The notes beneath the pieces are model-generated. The model was not told where the DNA came from and searched no databases. It saw only the letters and a program-made list of their open reading frames with translations. Shown piece by piece: positions 46,714 to 54,080 of a stretch of 64,000 nucleotides of DNA. The stretch comes from Duganella sp. 1224 (GTDB taxonomy: Bacteria > Pseudomonadota > Gammaproteobacteria > Burkholderiales > Burkholderiaceae_D). The number at the start of each line of letters is the position of its first letter. The stretch's first letter is position 1. Where the stretch lies: positions 310,001-374,000 of the forward strand of contig NZ_JACBYS010000003.1 of the NCBI RefSeq assembly GCF_013408245.1. Reading direction: 5' to 3'. Made by a program: the position numbers and the translations under genes.

Positions 46714-48325
46714 CGGCGTACGGTCGCTCGCGGTACTCGAAATAATCGAAGTCCGCGTGCTGCGCGGTGCCGGCCATGTCCTGGCAGGCCACGCCGACAA
46801 AGGCGCCGGTAAAGTTCGGCATGCCGGGCGCGTTGGCCTCGTCGGACAGGATGCTGGCATCGAACTGCTGCGGCAGCCACTGCCACGCGCCGCCATCGAA
46901 CCGGTAGCCGAAGTACAACCGCTCCTCGTCCACCTCCACCCGCAGCTCGACCGGCACACCGGACGGCAGCGCCACCGGCGCAGTAAAGGTGTCGGTCTGC
47001 ACGTGATTCGGCAGGCTGCTCATCACACGCAGGTGCTTGCCCAGCGCCTCGTCATGCGAAATGTACAGGTAGTGGAACTTGGACGCGTTGTAATAGCACA
47101 CCAGCCCGGCCTGCTGCTGATAATGCTCCGGCTCAAACTCCACCACCGTGGACGCGCTGTAGCAATGCGCCTGCTGCCGCCGCGCCACCAGCGCCTGGCG
47201 GAACGTGCTGCCGATCGACTCGCGGCCGTACAGCCGCAAGTGCCCCGGCCGCGCGGTCAGGCTGAACAACTCTTCCGGCCACGGCGTGCGCAGCCACTGG
47301 AACGCCACCGGCAGCTCGGGCCGGTCGAACTCCTCGCGCACCGGCTCGGCGTCAAAACGGTACTCCGGCAAGCCCGGCGCCTCGACCTGCAACTCCGGCG
47401 TGCCCTCCCCGTCCAGCGTGCGCAGCCAGCCATCCTCGCCCCACACCACTTTCTGAATCGCCGTCTCGCGCCCCAGTGTGCACACGCCGCGGTTGCGCAG
47501 CGGCCGGCCGCACAAATAGGCCATGTAGGTCTGCCCGTCCGGCGTCTCGACGATGTCGGCATGGCCGGCGCGCTGCAAGGCCACGTCCGGCCGATGGCGC
47601 GCGCTCAGCATGGTCTGCTCGGGATGCAGCTCGTAGGGCCCCCACAGATTGCGCGAACGCGTCATCGTCACGCCATGGTTCCACCCCGTGCCACCCTCGG
47701 CCGTGAGCAGGTAGTAGTAGCCGTTGCGCTTGTACAGATGCGGCGCCTCGGTCAGTCCGTGCGCCGTGCCCTTGAAGATAATCTCGCGCTTGCCGATCAG
47801 CCGGCCGTCCGCGTACTCCTGCGCCACGATGCCGTTGAAGCGGTTGCTGCCCGGCCGGTGGTCCCACAACTGGTTGAGCAGGTACTTGCGGCCGTCGTCG
47901 TCATGGAACAGCGACGGGTCGAAACCGCTGCTGTTGAGGTACACCGGATCGGACCATGGCCCCTCGATGGTCGGACTGGTCACCAGGTAGTTATGGAAAT
48001 CGCGCAGCGACGCGCTGCCCGTGGCGCCGCCGGTGGAGGTGCGGCCGTAGCGCTTGACGTCGGTGTAGATCAGCCAGAACAGGCCGCCGGCATAGGTCAG
48101 GCACGGCGCCCACACGCCGCACGAGTCCGGCGCGCCCAGCATGTTGAGCTGGCTGGCGCGGGTGAGCGGACGCGTCAGCAAACGCCAGTGCACCAGGTCG
48201 CGCGAATGGTGAATCTGCACGCCCGGAAACCACTCGAAGGTCGAGGTCGCAATGTAGTAGTCGTCGCCCACGCGCACGATGGACGGATCGGGATTGAAGC
48301 CGGTCAGGATGGGATTCTGAATCAT
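46667..48325 (-). CDS. xynB: GH43 beta-xylosidase
   Basis: A 552-residue cytoplasmic enzyme (no signal peptide). The five-blade propeller starts LTGFNPDPSIVRVGDDYYIA with the catalytic Asp, the pKa-modulating Asp is in SSGFDPSLFHD, and the acid Glu in HGLTEAPHLYKR. The C-terminal 190 residues are the beta-sandwich of the XynB/GH43_11-type xylosidases. It hydrolyses xylo-oligosaccharides to xylose. ATGA overlap with the upstream MFS gene shows that import and hydrolysis are coupled. Confidence 0.92.
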   Translation of the reverse strand: MIQNPILTGFNPDPSIVRVGDDYYIATSTFEWFPGVQIHHSRDLVHWRLLTRPLTRASQLNMLGAPDSCGVWAPCLTYAGGLFWLIYTDVKRYGRTSTGGATGSASLRDFHNYLVTSPTIEGPWSDPVYLNSSGFDPSLFHDDDGRKYLLNQLWDHRPGSNRFNGIVAQEYADGRLIGKREIIFKGTAHGLTEAPHLYKRNGYYYLLTAEGGTGWNHGVTMTRSRNLWGPYELHPEQTMLSARHRPDVALQRAGHADIVETPDGQTYMAYLCGRPLRNRGVCTLGRETAIQKVVWGEDGWLRTLDGEGTPELQVEAPGLPEYRFDAEPVREEFDRPELPVAFQWLRTPWPEELFSLTARPGHLRLYGRESIGSTFRQALVARRQQAHCYSASTVVEFEPEHYQQQAGLVCYYNASKFHYLYISHDEALGKHLRVMSSLPNHVQTDTFTAPVALPSGVPVELRVEVDEERLYFGYRFDGGAWQWLPQQFDASILSDEANAPGMPNFTGAFVGVACQDMAGTAQHADFDYFEYRERPYAVNPKAAVASPAPASV

Positions 48326-49563
48326 GAGGTTTTTTCTCGCACCAAGGTCCACAACAGCAGCGCCGCCACCAGGTCCAGCACCGCCAGGCTGACGAAGAAC
48401 GGCGTGTAGCCGACGCTGGCCATCAGGCCACCGATCATCAGCGAAAAGATCAGCAGGCCCAGGTTACCGAAGGTGCCGCACATGCCGGCCACCGTCGCCA
48501 CCTCGTTGCGGCGGAACAGGTCGGACGACATCGTAATCACCGTCACCGACAGCGTCTGGTGCGCAAAGCCGGCCAGGCTGAGCAAGGCAATCGCCGCGTA
48601 CGGACTATCGACAAAGCCGACGCCGGCCACGCCCATCATCATGCACGCGCCCAGCGTGAAGGCGCCGCGCCGCGCGTTGATCAGGCGCACGCCACGCTTT
48701 TGCAGCGCCAGCACCACCATCGGACCGAACAGGCAGCCGAGGTCGGCCGCCAGGAACGGCAGCCAGGCAAACATCGCGATCTGCCCCAGGTCGAAATGGC
48801 GCACCGAAGTCAGGTACAGCGGCACCCAGAACGACAGCGTGCCCCAGGCCGGGTCGGCCAGGAAACGCGGCAGCGCGATGCCCCAGAAATTGCGCATCTT
48901 GAGGATGCTGATGATGGACGGCTTGGCGCCGCTGCCTTGCAGGTGCTGCTCCTGCCCGGCCGCGATATGCTCGGCCTCCTCGCGCGACAGGCGCTTGTGC
49001 CGCGCCGGCGCGTCGTACAGCAGCAGCCAGATCGCCACCCAGACCAGGCCCAGCGCACCGGTAATGACGAACGCCGACTGCCAGTTGTAATGCAGGATCG
49101 CCCAGACCACCAGCGGCGGCGCCAGCATCGAGCCGAACGACGCGCCAACGTTGTAGACGCCGCCCGCCATGCCGCGTTCCTTGGCCGGGAACCACTCGGA
49201 CACCGCCTTCATGCCGGCCGGATTGGCCGAGCCTTCCGCCAGTCCCAGCAAGCCGCGCAGCACGGCCAGCGTATGCCAGTTGGTGGCGAAGCCGTGCAAC
49301 ATGCAGATCACCGACCAAGCGGCCGCAAACATCGCGAAACCGAACTTGAGGCCGATCACATCGAGGATGTAGCCGCACAGCGGCTGCAGCATGATGGCGC
49401 CCTGGAAGGCGGCCGTGATGTACGAATATTCCTTGGTGCTGATGTGCAGCTCAGCCAGCAAGGTCGGCGCCGCGACAGCCAACGTGCTGCGCGTCAGATA
49501 ATTGATGATGGCTCCGAGCATGATCAGGCCGATCATCCACCAGCGTAGTCCCCGTATTTTCAT
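48322..49563 (-). CDS. MFS transporter, ACS family (ExuT/GudP-like)
   Basis: A 413-residue, 12-helix importer. It opens WWMIGLIMLGAIINYLTRST, the signature of the anion:cation symporter group that takes up hexuronates and glucarate, and has EGSANPAGMKAVSEWFP with the family's conserved loop. Linked to GH43, it probably brings in xylo-oligosaccharides or uronic-acid-bearing sugars. The ATG at 49563 sits inside a 16-base palindrome, so a repressor there would block both transcription and the gene start. Confidence 0.88.
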   Translation of the reverse strand: MKIRGLRWWMIGLIMLGAIINYLTRSTLAVAAPTLLAELHISTKEYSYITAAFQGAIMLQPLCGYILDVIGLKFGFAMFAAAWSVICMLHGFATNWHTLAVLRGLLGLAEGSANPAGMKAVSEWFPAKERGMAGGVYNVGASFGSMLAPPLVVWAILHYNWQSAFVITGALGLVWVAIWLLLYDAPARHKRLSREEAEHIAAGQEQHLQGSGAKPSIISILKMRNFWGIALPRFLADPAWGTLSFWVPLYLTSVRHFDLGQIAMFAWLPFLAADLGCLFGPMVVLALQKRGVRLINARRGAFTLGACMMMGVAGVGFVDSPYAAIALLSLAGFAHQTLSVTVITMSSDLFRRNEVATVAGMCGTFGNLGLLIFSLMIGGLMASVGYTPFFVSLAVLDLVAALLLWTLVREKTS

Positions 49564-49577
49564 GTTTGCGCAAACAT
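49562..49577. promoter_or_regulatory. perfect 16-base palindrome at MFS start, candidate operator
   Basis: ATGTTTGCGCAAACAT is a perfect palindrome with a TTGCGCAA core, covering the MFS start codon. A second partial site (TTGCGCAA in ATTGCGCAACC) lies at 49621-49628. Such GC-centred palindromes are typical LacI-family operators. No LacI-type gene lies in the window except XylR's binding domain. Confidence 0.6.
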
Positions 49578-49688
49578 TTTTGTAATAGGCGCAACCATAG
49601 CACATTCAATAAAAAAATGATTGCGCAACCTTGAAGTTTTTATGCTGCGCTGTGTCATCAACAGGCGCACTCTCCGGTATCATTCGGC

Positions 49689-50330
49689 ATGCAAAAGATT
49701 TCCTACCAACCTTTCATTATTGGCGTGGCCGGCGGTAGCGGCAGCGGCAAGTCCACGGTTTCCCAGCGCGTGTTGTCCTCATTCGGCACCGAGATGGTGT
49801 CGGTCGTGATGCAGGATGACTACTACTGCGACCAGACCCACCTCACACCGGAAGTCCGCCGCCAGCAGAACTACGATCACCCGCAGGCATTCGACTGGCC
49901 GCTGCTGGTGCAGCACGTGCAGGCCTTGCGCAGTGGCGACACCATCGCCATGCCGGAATACGATTTCACCATCGACAACCGCTCCAACCGCACCATCCCC
50001 GTCAAGCCGGCGCCGGTGATCGTCATCGAAGGCTTGTTCGCCCTGTACGACGCTGATTTGCGCGACATGATGTCGCTGAAGATTTTCGTCGACACCGCCT
50101 CCGACATCCGCTTCATCCGCCGCATGCAGCGCGACATCACCGAGCGCGGCCGCACGGTCGAGAGCGTGGTCGGCCAGTACCTGGACACGGTGCGCCCGAT
50201 GCACAAGCAATTCATCGAACCGACCAAGCGCCACGCCGACATCATCATCCCGCACGGCGCCAACGGCCCGGCTGTTGACATGATTACCACCAAGGTCGCC
50301 AGCATCATCGGCCAGTCGCAACAACCCTGA
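49689..50330 (+). CDS. udk: uridine kinase, copy 1
   Basis: A 213-residue kinase of the pyrimidine salvage pathway (uridine or cytidine plus NTP to the monophosphate). The P-loop is GVAGGSGSGKST, and MQDDYYCDQTHLTPE, EYDFTIDNR and VIEGLFALYD are uridine kinase motifs. Length equals E. coli Udk (213). It is immediately followed by a second, very similar copy; even the bases before the start codon are duplicated. Confidence 0.9.
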   Translation: MQKISYQPFIIGVAGGSGSGKSTVSQRVLSSFGTEMVSVVMQDDYYCDQTHLTPEVRRQQNYDHPQAFDWPLLVQHVQALRSGDTIAMPEYDFTIDNRSNRTIPVKPAPVIVIEGLFALYDADLRDMMSLKIFVDTASDIRFIRRMQRDITERGRTVESVVGQYLDTVRPMHKQFIEPTKRHADIIIPHGANGPAVDMITTKVASIIGQSQQP

Positions 50331-50380
50331 CGTTGCCACCGGATGCTGTCGGTTTAGCCGCAGTTCCGGTATCATGCGGC

Positions 50381-51022
50381 ATGAATTCGATTTCCTTCCA
50401 ACCGTTTATTATTGGCGTCGCAGGCGGTAGCGGCAGTGGCAAGTCCACTGTGTCCCAAAAAGTACTGGCCGCGTTCGGCGCCGACATGGTCTCGGTCGTG
50501 ATGCAGGACGACTACTACCTCGACCAGACCCACCTTCCCCCGGAAGTCCGCAACCAGACCAATTACGACCATCCGCAGGCGTTTGAATGGTCGCTGCTGG
50601 TGCAGCACGTCCAGGCGCTGCGCGATGGCCAGGCGATCGAAATGCCCGAGTACGACTTCAAGGTGCACAACCGCTCCAGCCACACCATTCCGGTCAAACC
50701 AGCCCCGGTGATCGTCATCGAAGGGCTGTTTGCGCTGTACGATCCGGCCTTGTGCGACCTGATGTCGCTGAAGATTTACGTCGACACCGCCTCCGACATC
50801 CGCTTCATCCGCCGCATGCAGCGCGACATCACCGAACGCGCGCGCTCGGTGGAAAGCGTCATCGGCCAGTACCTGGACACCGTGCGCCCGATGCACAAAC
50901 AGTTCATCGAACCGACCAAGCGCAACGCCGACATCATCATTCCCCACGGCGCCAATGGCCCGGCGGTGGACATGATCACCACCAAGGTAGCAAGCGTCAT
51001 CGGCCAACTGAAAAAGCCCTGA
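50381..51022 (+). CDS. udk: uridine kinase, copy 2
   Basis: A 213-residue kinase, collinear with copy 1 and identical over most of its length, with an intact P-loop, YDFKVHNRS and VIEGLFALYD. Differences are scattered (for example CDQTHLTPE against LDQTHLPPE), so both copies have been kept under selection rather than arising by a very recent duplication. It lies 50 bases downstream and can have its own promoter (TCCGGTATCATGCGGCATG at 50365-50383). Just beyond it comes the island boundary. Confidence 0.9.
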   Translation: MNSISFQPFIIGVAGGSGSGKSTVSQKVLAAFGADMVSVVMQDDYYLDQTHLPPEVRNQTNYDHPQAFEWSLLVQHVQALRDGQAIEMPEYDFKVHNRSSHTIPVKPAPVIVIEGLFALYDPALCDLMSLKIYVDTASDIRFIRRMQRDITERARSVESVIGQYLDTVRPMHKQFIEPTKRNADIIIPHGANGPAVDMITTKVASVIGQLKKP

Positions 51023-51096
51023 CTGACGCGTCGCCTAGCCCTGCACCAACACCAAAAGCCAAGACACAACACCGTTAAGTTCGCGCTCAACCTGTC

Positions 51097-51116
51097 ATTC
51101 CGGCGCAAGCCGGAAT
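51097..51116. repeat. dispersed palindrome ATTCCGGC-N4-GCCGGAAT
   Basis: Perfect 8-base arms, within a TCATTCCGGCGCAAGCCGGA context followed by ATCCAT. Same type as 57950-57969 and 60220-60239. I recall similar repeats in Neisseria (dRS3) and other betaproteobacteria, where they are recombination or phage-insertion targets. Confidence 0.7.
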
Positions 51117-51371
51117 CCATAGAACGCATGCATCAGACGTTCCAACGGTTCCACCGTCGCCAGAGGTTGTTTTCGCCAAGGGCGGAGCGACGAGCCCAAC
51201 TCAGCGTAATCACCCAAGAGCTACAGCATCCGCTGCCAGATGCGATAAACCTCATCATCATTGCGCTTGCCAATCACGAGAATTTCGACTTCCGTTGCAG
51301 AAGCCGTATGCATACCGGGGTCAGTGCCGACATTCGGACATTTGATCGGATGAATGACGCTTGCAGGAATT

Positions 51372-51384
51372 GAGAGGGGGATTC
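51372..51384 (+). other. candidate att site, left end of island
   Basis: GAGAGGGGGATTC is a 13-base exact direct repeat of the tRNA-Ser gene at 60038-60050, in the same orientation. It lies between the duplicated uridine kinase genes and AT-rich cargo. The bases to its left do not match the rest of the tRNA 3' end, so either the old tRNA remnant has decayed or this is chance. Confidence 0.4.
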
Positions 51385-51387
51385 CTA

Positions 51388-51657
51388 TCACTCAAAGTAA
51401 GCCTTTACGGACTTGCTGCTCACACTTCTAGGCTCACAATATGCCCCGAAAAATGCCCCGTCCAATAAGGATACCAGGCTGAAAAATAAGCACAGGCCGC
51501 TTTCTTCTGCAGGTTCTACCGTGCACTTTACCAATATCTTAGGCTCATCAAGCAGCTCTTCCGCATACCGCAGACTTTGTGCGTCTGTGATGATTTTGTG
51601 TAGTGGCATAGAGCTCCGAAGAACGCACAGACCGAAAATACTTTTCCTATACGACAT
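51388..51657 (-). CDS. hypothetical protein at island edge
   Basis: An 89-residue frame (MSYRKSIFGLCVLRSSMPLH...), soluble apart from one mildly hydrophobic stretch near SGLCLFFSLVSLLDGAFFGA. No strong ribosome binding site. It is divergent from the first TIR gene, with 38 bases between. The overlapping plus-strand frame has a poor composition, so I favour the minus strand. Family not recognised. Confidence 0.4.
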   Translation of the reverse strand: MSYRKSIFGLCVLRSSMPLHKIITDAQSLRYAEELLDEPKILVKCTVEPAEESGLCLFFSLVSLLDGAFFGAYCEPRSVSSKSVKAYFE

Positions 51658-51695
51658 GTTGTAGACTTGTCGACAAATAAATTTAGGGACCTTAA

Positions 51696-52562
51696 ATGAA
51701 AGTTTTTCTGAGCTGGTCGGGTGACCGAAGCCGAGAGGTAGCAAAACTGCTGGACTATTGGGTGAAGTGCGTTGTCCAGGCATCGCGTCCTTGGATTTCA
51801 ACAAGCGGAATTGACAGCGGATCAATATGGTTTAACCAAATAAGCAGCGAGCTGCAGGACACTACCTTTGGCATCATCTGCTTAACTAAAGAGAACAAAG
51901 AGGCACCCTGGATCCTGTTTGAGGCCGGCGCCTTGGCCAAAGGTCTTGCTAGCAGCCGCGTTTGTACCTTCTTGATCGATGTTCAGACTAAAGACATTCG
52001 TGATCCGCTGGCTCAGTTTAACCATACGCTTCCAAATCCCGAAAGTATGTGGAAATTGATCTCAACGTTAAATGGAAGCCTTCCTGAACCGAACCGTCTA
52101 GACGTAGCGATCCTTAAAGGAGTGTTTGAAACTTACTGGCCTCAGTTTGAAGCTAAATTTGCAGCTATTTTGAAGACATATCCAGAGACAACAGTAGTCG
52201 AGCCACGCAAGCAAGAAGATATCCTTACCGAAATCCTAGAGAGTACGCGCGGCCTTGAGCGCCGGATGCGGGAAATTGAAAACACTCGATCAGACAACAA
52301 TTCTTTTAGGCACGTTTTTCCGCGTGCCGTCAATGGGGATTCAGTCGTTGTGGGTGATATGTGGACACAAGCGCGAGAACCCGACCTAAATGAAGTGGTA
52401 TCTCTAGTCCGATCAATGCAGGCAAAAGGCACACCTCGCGGTGCAATCGTTGAACTTCTCGTGGCTCAATTGGGCGTGTCTATCAAGAAAGCGGAAGATT
52501 TGATTACTCTAGCGCTCCGAAAAAAGCAGCGTCCTTCTGATGATGGGCAACCTGCCAACTGA
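51696..52562 (+). CDS. TIR domain protein (TIR-1) with C-terminal extension
   Basis: A 288-residue protein. Residues 1-135 are a TIR fold: KVFLSWSGDRSREVAKLLD, then SSELQDTTFGIICLT and PWILFEAGALAKG, where Glu 76 is at the position of the NAD-hydrolysing Glu. Residues 150-200 are linker and coiled coil (ILTEILESTRGLERRMREIE). Residues 225-280 form a helical bundle (IVELLVAQLGVSIKKAEDLI). This FLSWSG type is common in bacterial immunity genes but is unlike the classical ThsB. A 333-base gap separates it from the ThsB gene, so it may have its own promoter. Confidence 0.82.
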   Translation: MKVFLSWSGDRSREVAKLLDYWVKCVVQASRPWISTSGIDSGSIWFNQISSELQDTTFGIICLTKENKEAPWILFEAGALAKGLASSRVCTFLIDVQTKDIRDPLAQFNHTLPNPESMWKLISTLNGSLPEPNRLDVAILKGVFETYWPQFEAKFAAILKTYPETTVVEPRKQEDILTEILESTRGLERRMREIENTRSDNNSFRHVFPRAVNGDSVVVGDMWTQAREPDLNEVVSLVRSMQAKGTPRGAIVELLVAQLGVSIKKAEDLITLALRKKQRPSDDGQPAN

Positions 52563-52895
52563 GCTGAATTTTAGGAGAAACGCAGTGATGAGAATACTCA
52601 GTAGTACGGTAGCCACCTCGAGGTAGTTAGGGGAGCCCAGAATTCTTGGGGGACTGAATTTGCTTCTTGCGACCAAGAAGAAGGTGATTTCCGGCCTCGC
52701 CTGTGAGCAAGTCGATACTGCTTTATATGCAACATCGCTTGAAATTTATTGTAGATATCCGCTTGTAATCGCTGGAATACCGCCAACTACTTCTGGTAGC
52801 ATTCATGCCAGTCGGAAACAATTTGTTAGTAAATTGCATCACCGGCTTCGATCAGGCTAGATGCTTGCGCTTGCCCCAAAAAAAAGGAGAATCTC
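52563..52895 (+). other. gap between TIR-1 and ThsB, with a mini-ORF
   Basis: No confident gene. A good site AGGAG (52573-52577) precedes GTG/ATG at 52585/52588, giving only 12 codons to a stop at 52626. Frames at 52660-52860 (plus) and 52598-52786 (minus) start without ribosome binding sites. The region may be a decayed gene, a leader peptide or a promoter region for the ThsB-ThsA genes. Confidence 0.4.
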
Positions 52896-53372
52896 ATGGC
52901 TCGACAGGTATTTTTCAGTTTTCACTATAGGCGCGATGTAAAGCGCGTAATGCAGGTACGGAACTCTTGGCTCATTAGGCCCGAGGGTCAGGCCACTCCG
53001 TTCTTCGACAAAGCGGATTTTGAGGAGGCCAAACGTCGTGCCGGCGGTATCGAACGCTGGATTGAGGAGCAACTGAAGGGTACTTCCGTGACTGTGGTGC
53101 TGTTCGGAGCGGAGACGTATACGCGGCCTTGGGTTCTCCATGAAATTAAGCGTAGTTACGAGCTGGGTAAAGGCATCGTGGCGATCGATATCCACTCCAT
53201 CAATGCACCAGGGCAGGGAACCGATATTCAGGGAAGGAATCCTCTTGATTATGTGACTGCCAACGGCCGTGCGCTGTCTAACCTGTACCGTACCTATGAC
53301 TGGGTGCGCGATGATGGCTATAAGAACATGCACCTTTGGATTGAAGCAGCGGCTAATGCTGCAGGCCGCTAA
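52896..53372 (+). CDS. thsB: ThsB, TIR-like Thoeris sensor (TIR-2)
   Basis: A 158-residue protein of the MTH538/DUF1863 TIR-like group. It opens MARQVFFSFHYRRDVKRVMQ, followed by VRNSW, then IERWIEEQLKGTSVTVVLFG and RPWVLHEIKRSYELGKGI. Glu 83 in the last motif is at the catalytic position of ThsB. In Thoeris this protein senses infection and makes a cyclic ADP-ribose isomer. The ribosome site AAAGGAGA is strong. It is the clearest canonical ThsB of the four TIRs and lies two genes before ThsA. Confidence 0.9.
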   Translation: MARQVFFSFHYRRDVKRVMQVRNSWLIRPEGQATPFFDKADFEEAKRRAGGIERWIEEQLKGTSVTVVLFGAETYTRPWVLHEIKRSYELGKGIVAIDIHSINAPGQGTDIQGRNPLDYVTANGRALSNLYRTYDWVRDDGYKNMHLWIEAAANAAGR

Positions 53373-53456
53373 CTCGCGCACAGCGAGCGCAAAGCCAGTG
53401 CGGTCTACAAGCGGTACTGTCGCGAGCAGCGAGCAGGCGCTCCCATCGACGAACCT

Positions 53457-54071
53457 ATGAACTTTCTTAACGAAAAAAACATTCGGGACAGAGCTGCCCA
53501 GTACGCGAAGCAGCGCCAGCTGACCGCCGACAAGGTGCTTTCTGCACTCACAAAGGGGCGACACAGTAGGTACGACATTTTCTTATCCCAGACTATCCGC
53601 GACGCGGAGCTAGTTCTTGGCGTTTATTTGTATTTGACTGATCGTGGCTATACGGTCTTTTGCGACTGGATCGCGGCGCCTGAAGTAGATCGTTCGGAGG
53701 TGTCACCAGCCAATGCTGCATTTGTTCGCAAGATGATGGGCATCAGCGAATGCTTAATGTTTCTGGACACGCAGCAGGCGGATCAGTCGCTGTGGATGTG
53801 TTGGGAACTGGGCTGGTTTGATGGAAACAAGGGAAAGGTCTGCATTGTCCCTGTGCTTCAGGAGCATGAAAAATACAGGGCTCGCGAATTCCTAGGGCTG
53901 TACCCATACATCGAAATCGATGCGCTGGGAAGGCTGCAGCTGAAGCGGCCAGTTGTGACTAGCCCTGCCGGCTTAACCATATTGGAAGCACCGGCTTCTC
54001 GAAGCTTCGATACCTGGCTGGCCGGTGACGAGGCTTACCTTCCCCATGCGTGGGGAACTTGGCGTGATTAA
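53457..54071 (+). CDS. TIR domain protein (TIR-3), second Thoeris sensor
   Basis: A 204-residue protein. Residues 1-36 are helical; the TIR begins at SRYDIFLSQTIRDAELVLGV, continues YTVFCDWIAAPEV and ends near SLWMCWELGWFDGNKG with Glu 117 in the catalytic position. The C-terminal 50 residues are a tail without known domain (LPHAWGTWRD). It is 9 bases before ThsA, so the two are co-transcribed. Type-2 TIR sensors adjacent to ThsA are known in Thoeris. Start has only a weak site. Confidence 0.85.
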   Translation: MNFLNEKNIRDRAAQYAKQRQLTADKVLSALTKGRHSRYDIFLSQTIRDAELVLGVYLYLTDRGYTVFCDWIAAPEVDRSEVSPANAAFVRKMMGISECLMFLDTQQADQSLWMCWELGWFDGNKGKVCIVPVLQEHEKYRAREFLGLYPYIEIDALGRLQLKRPVVTSPAGLTILEAPASRSFDTWLAGDEAYLPHAWGTWRD

Positions 54072-54080
54072 GGCACTGAA

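Larger units (their letters stand above)
51023..51387. other. intergenic region at island edge
   Basis: No convincing gene. It holds the dispersed palindrome at 51097-51116, an 81-residue plus-strand frame (51128-51373) without a ribosome binding site or recognisable features, and the 13-base copy of the tRNA-Ser 3' end at 51372-51384 that I propose as the left end of the island. Base composition shifts to AT-richer after about 51,380. Confidence 0.5.

Noticed and set aside
51413..51664. 83-residue plus-strand frame at the island edge
   Set aside because: Ser-rich low-information composition; the opposite strand gives a more protein-like product.
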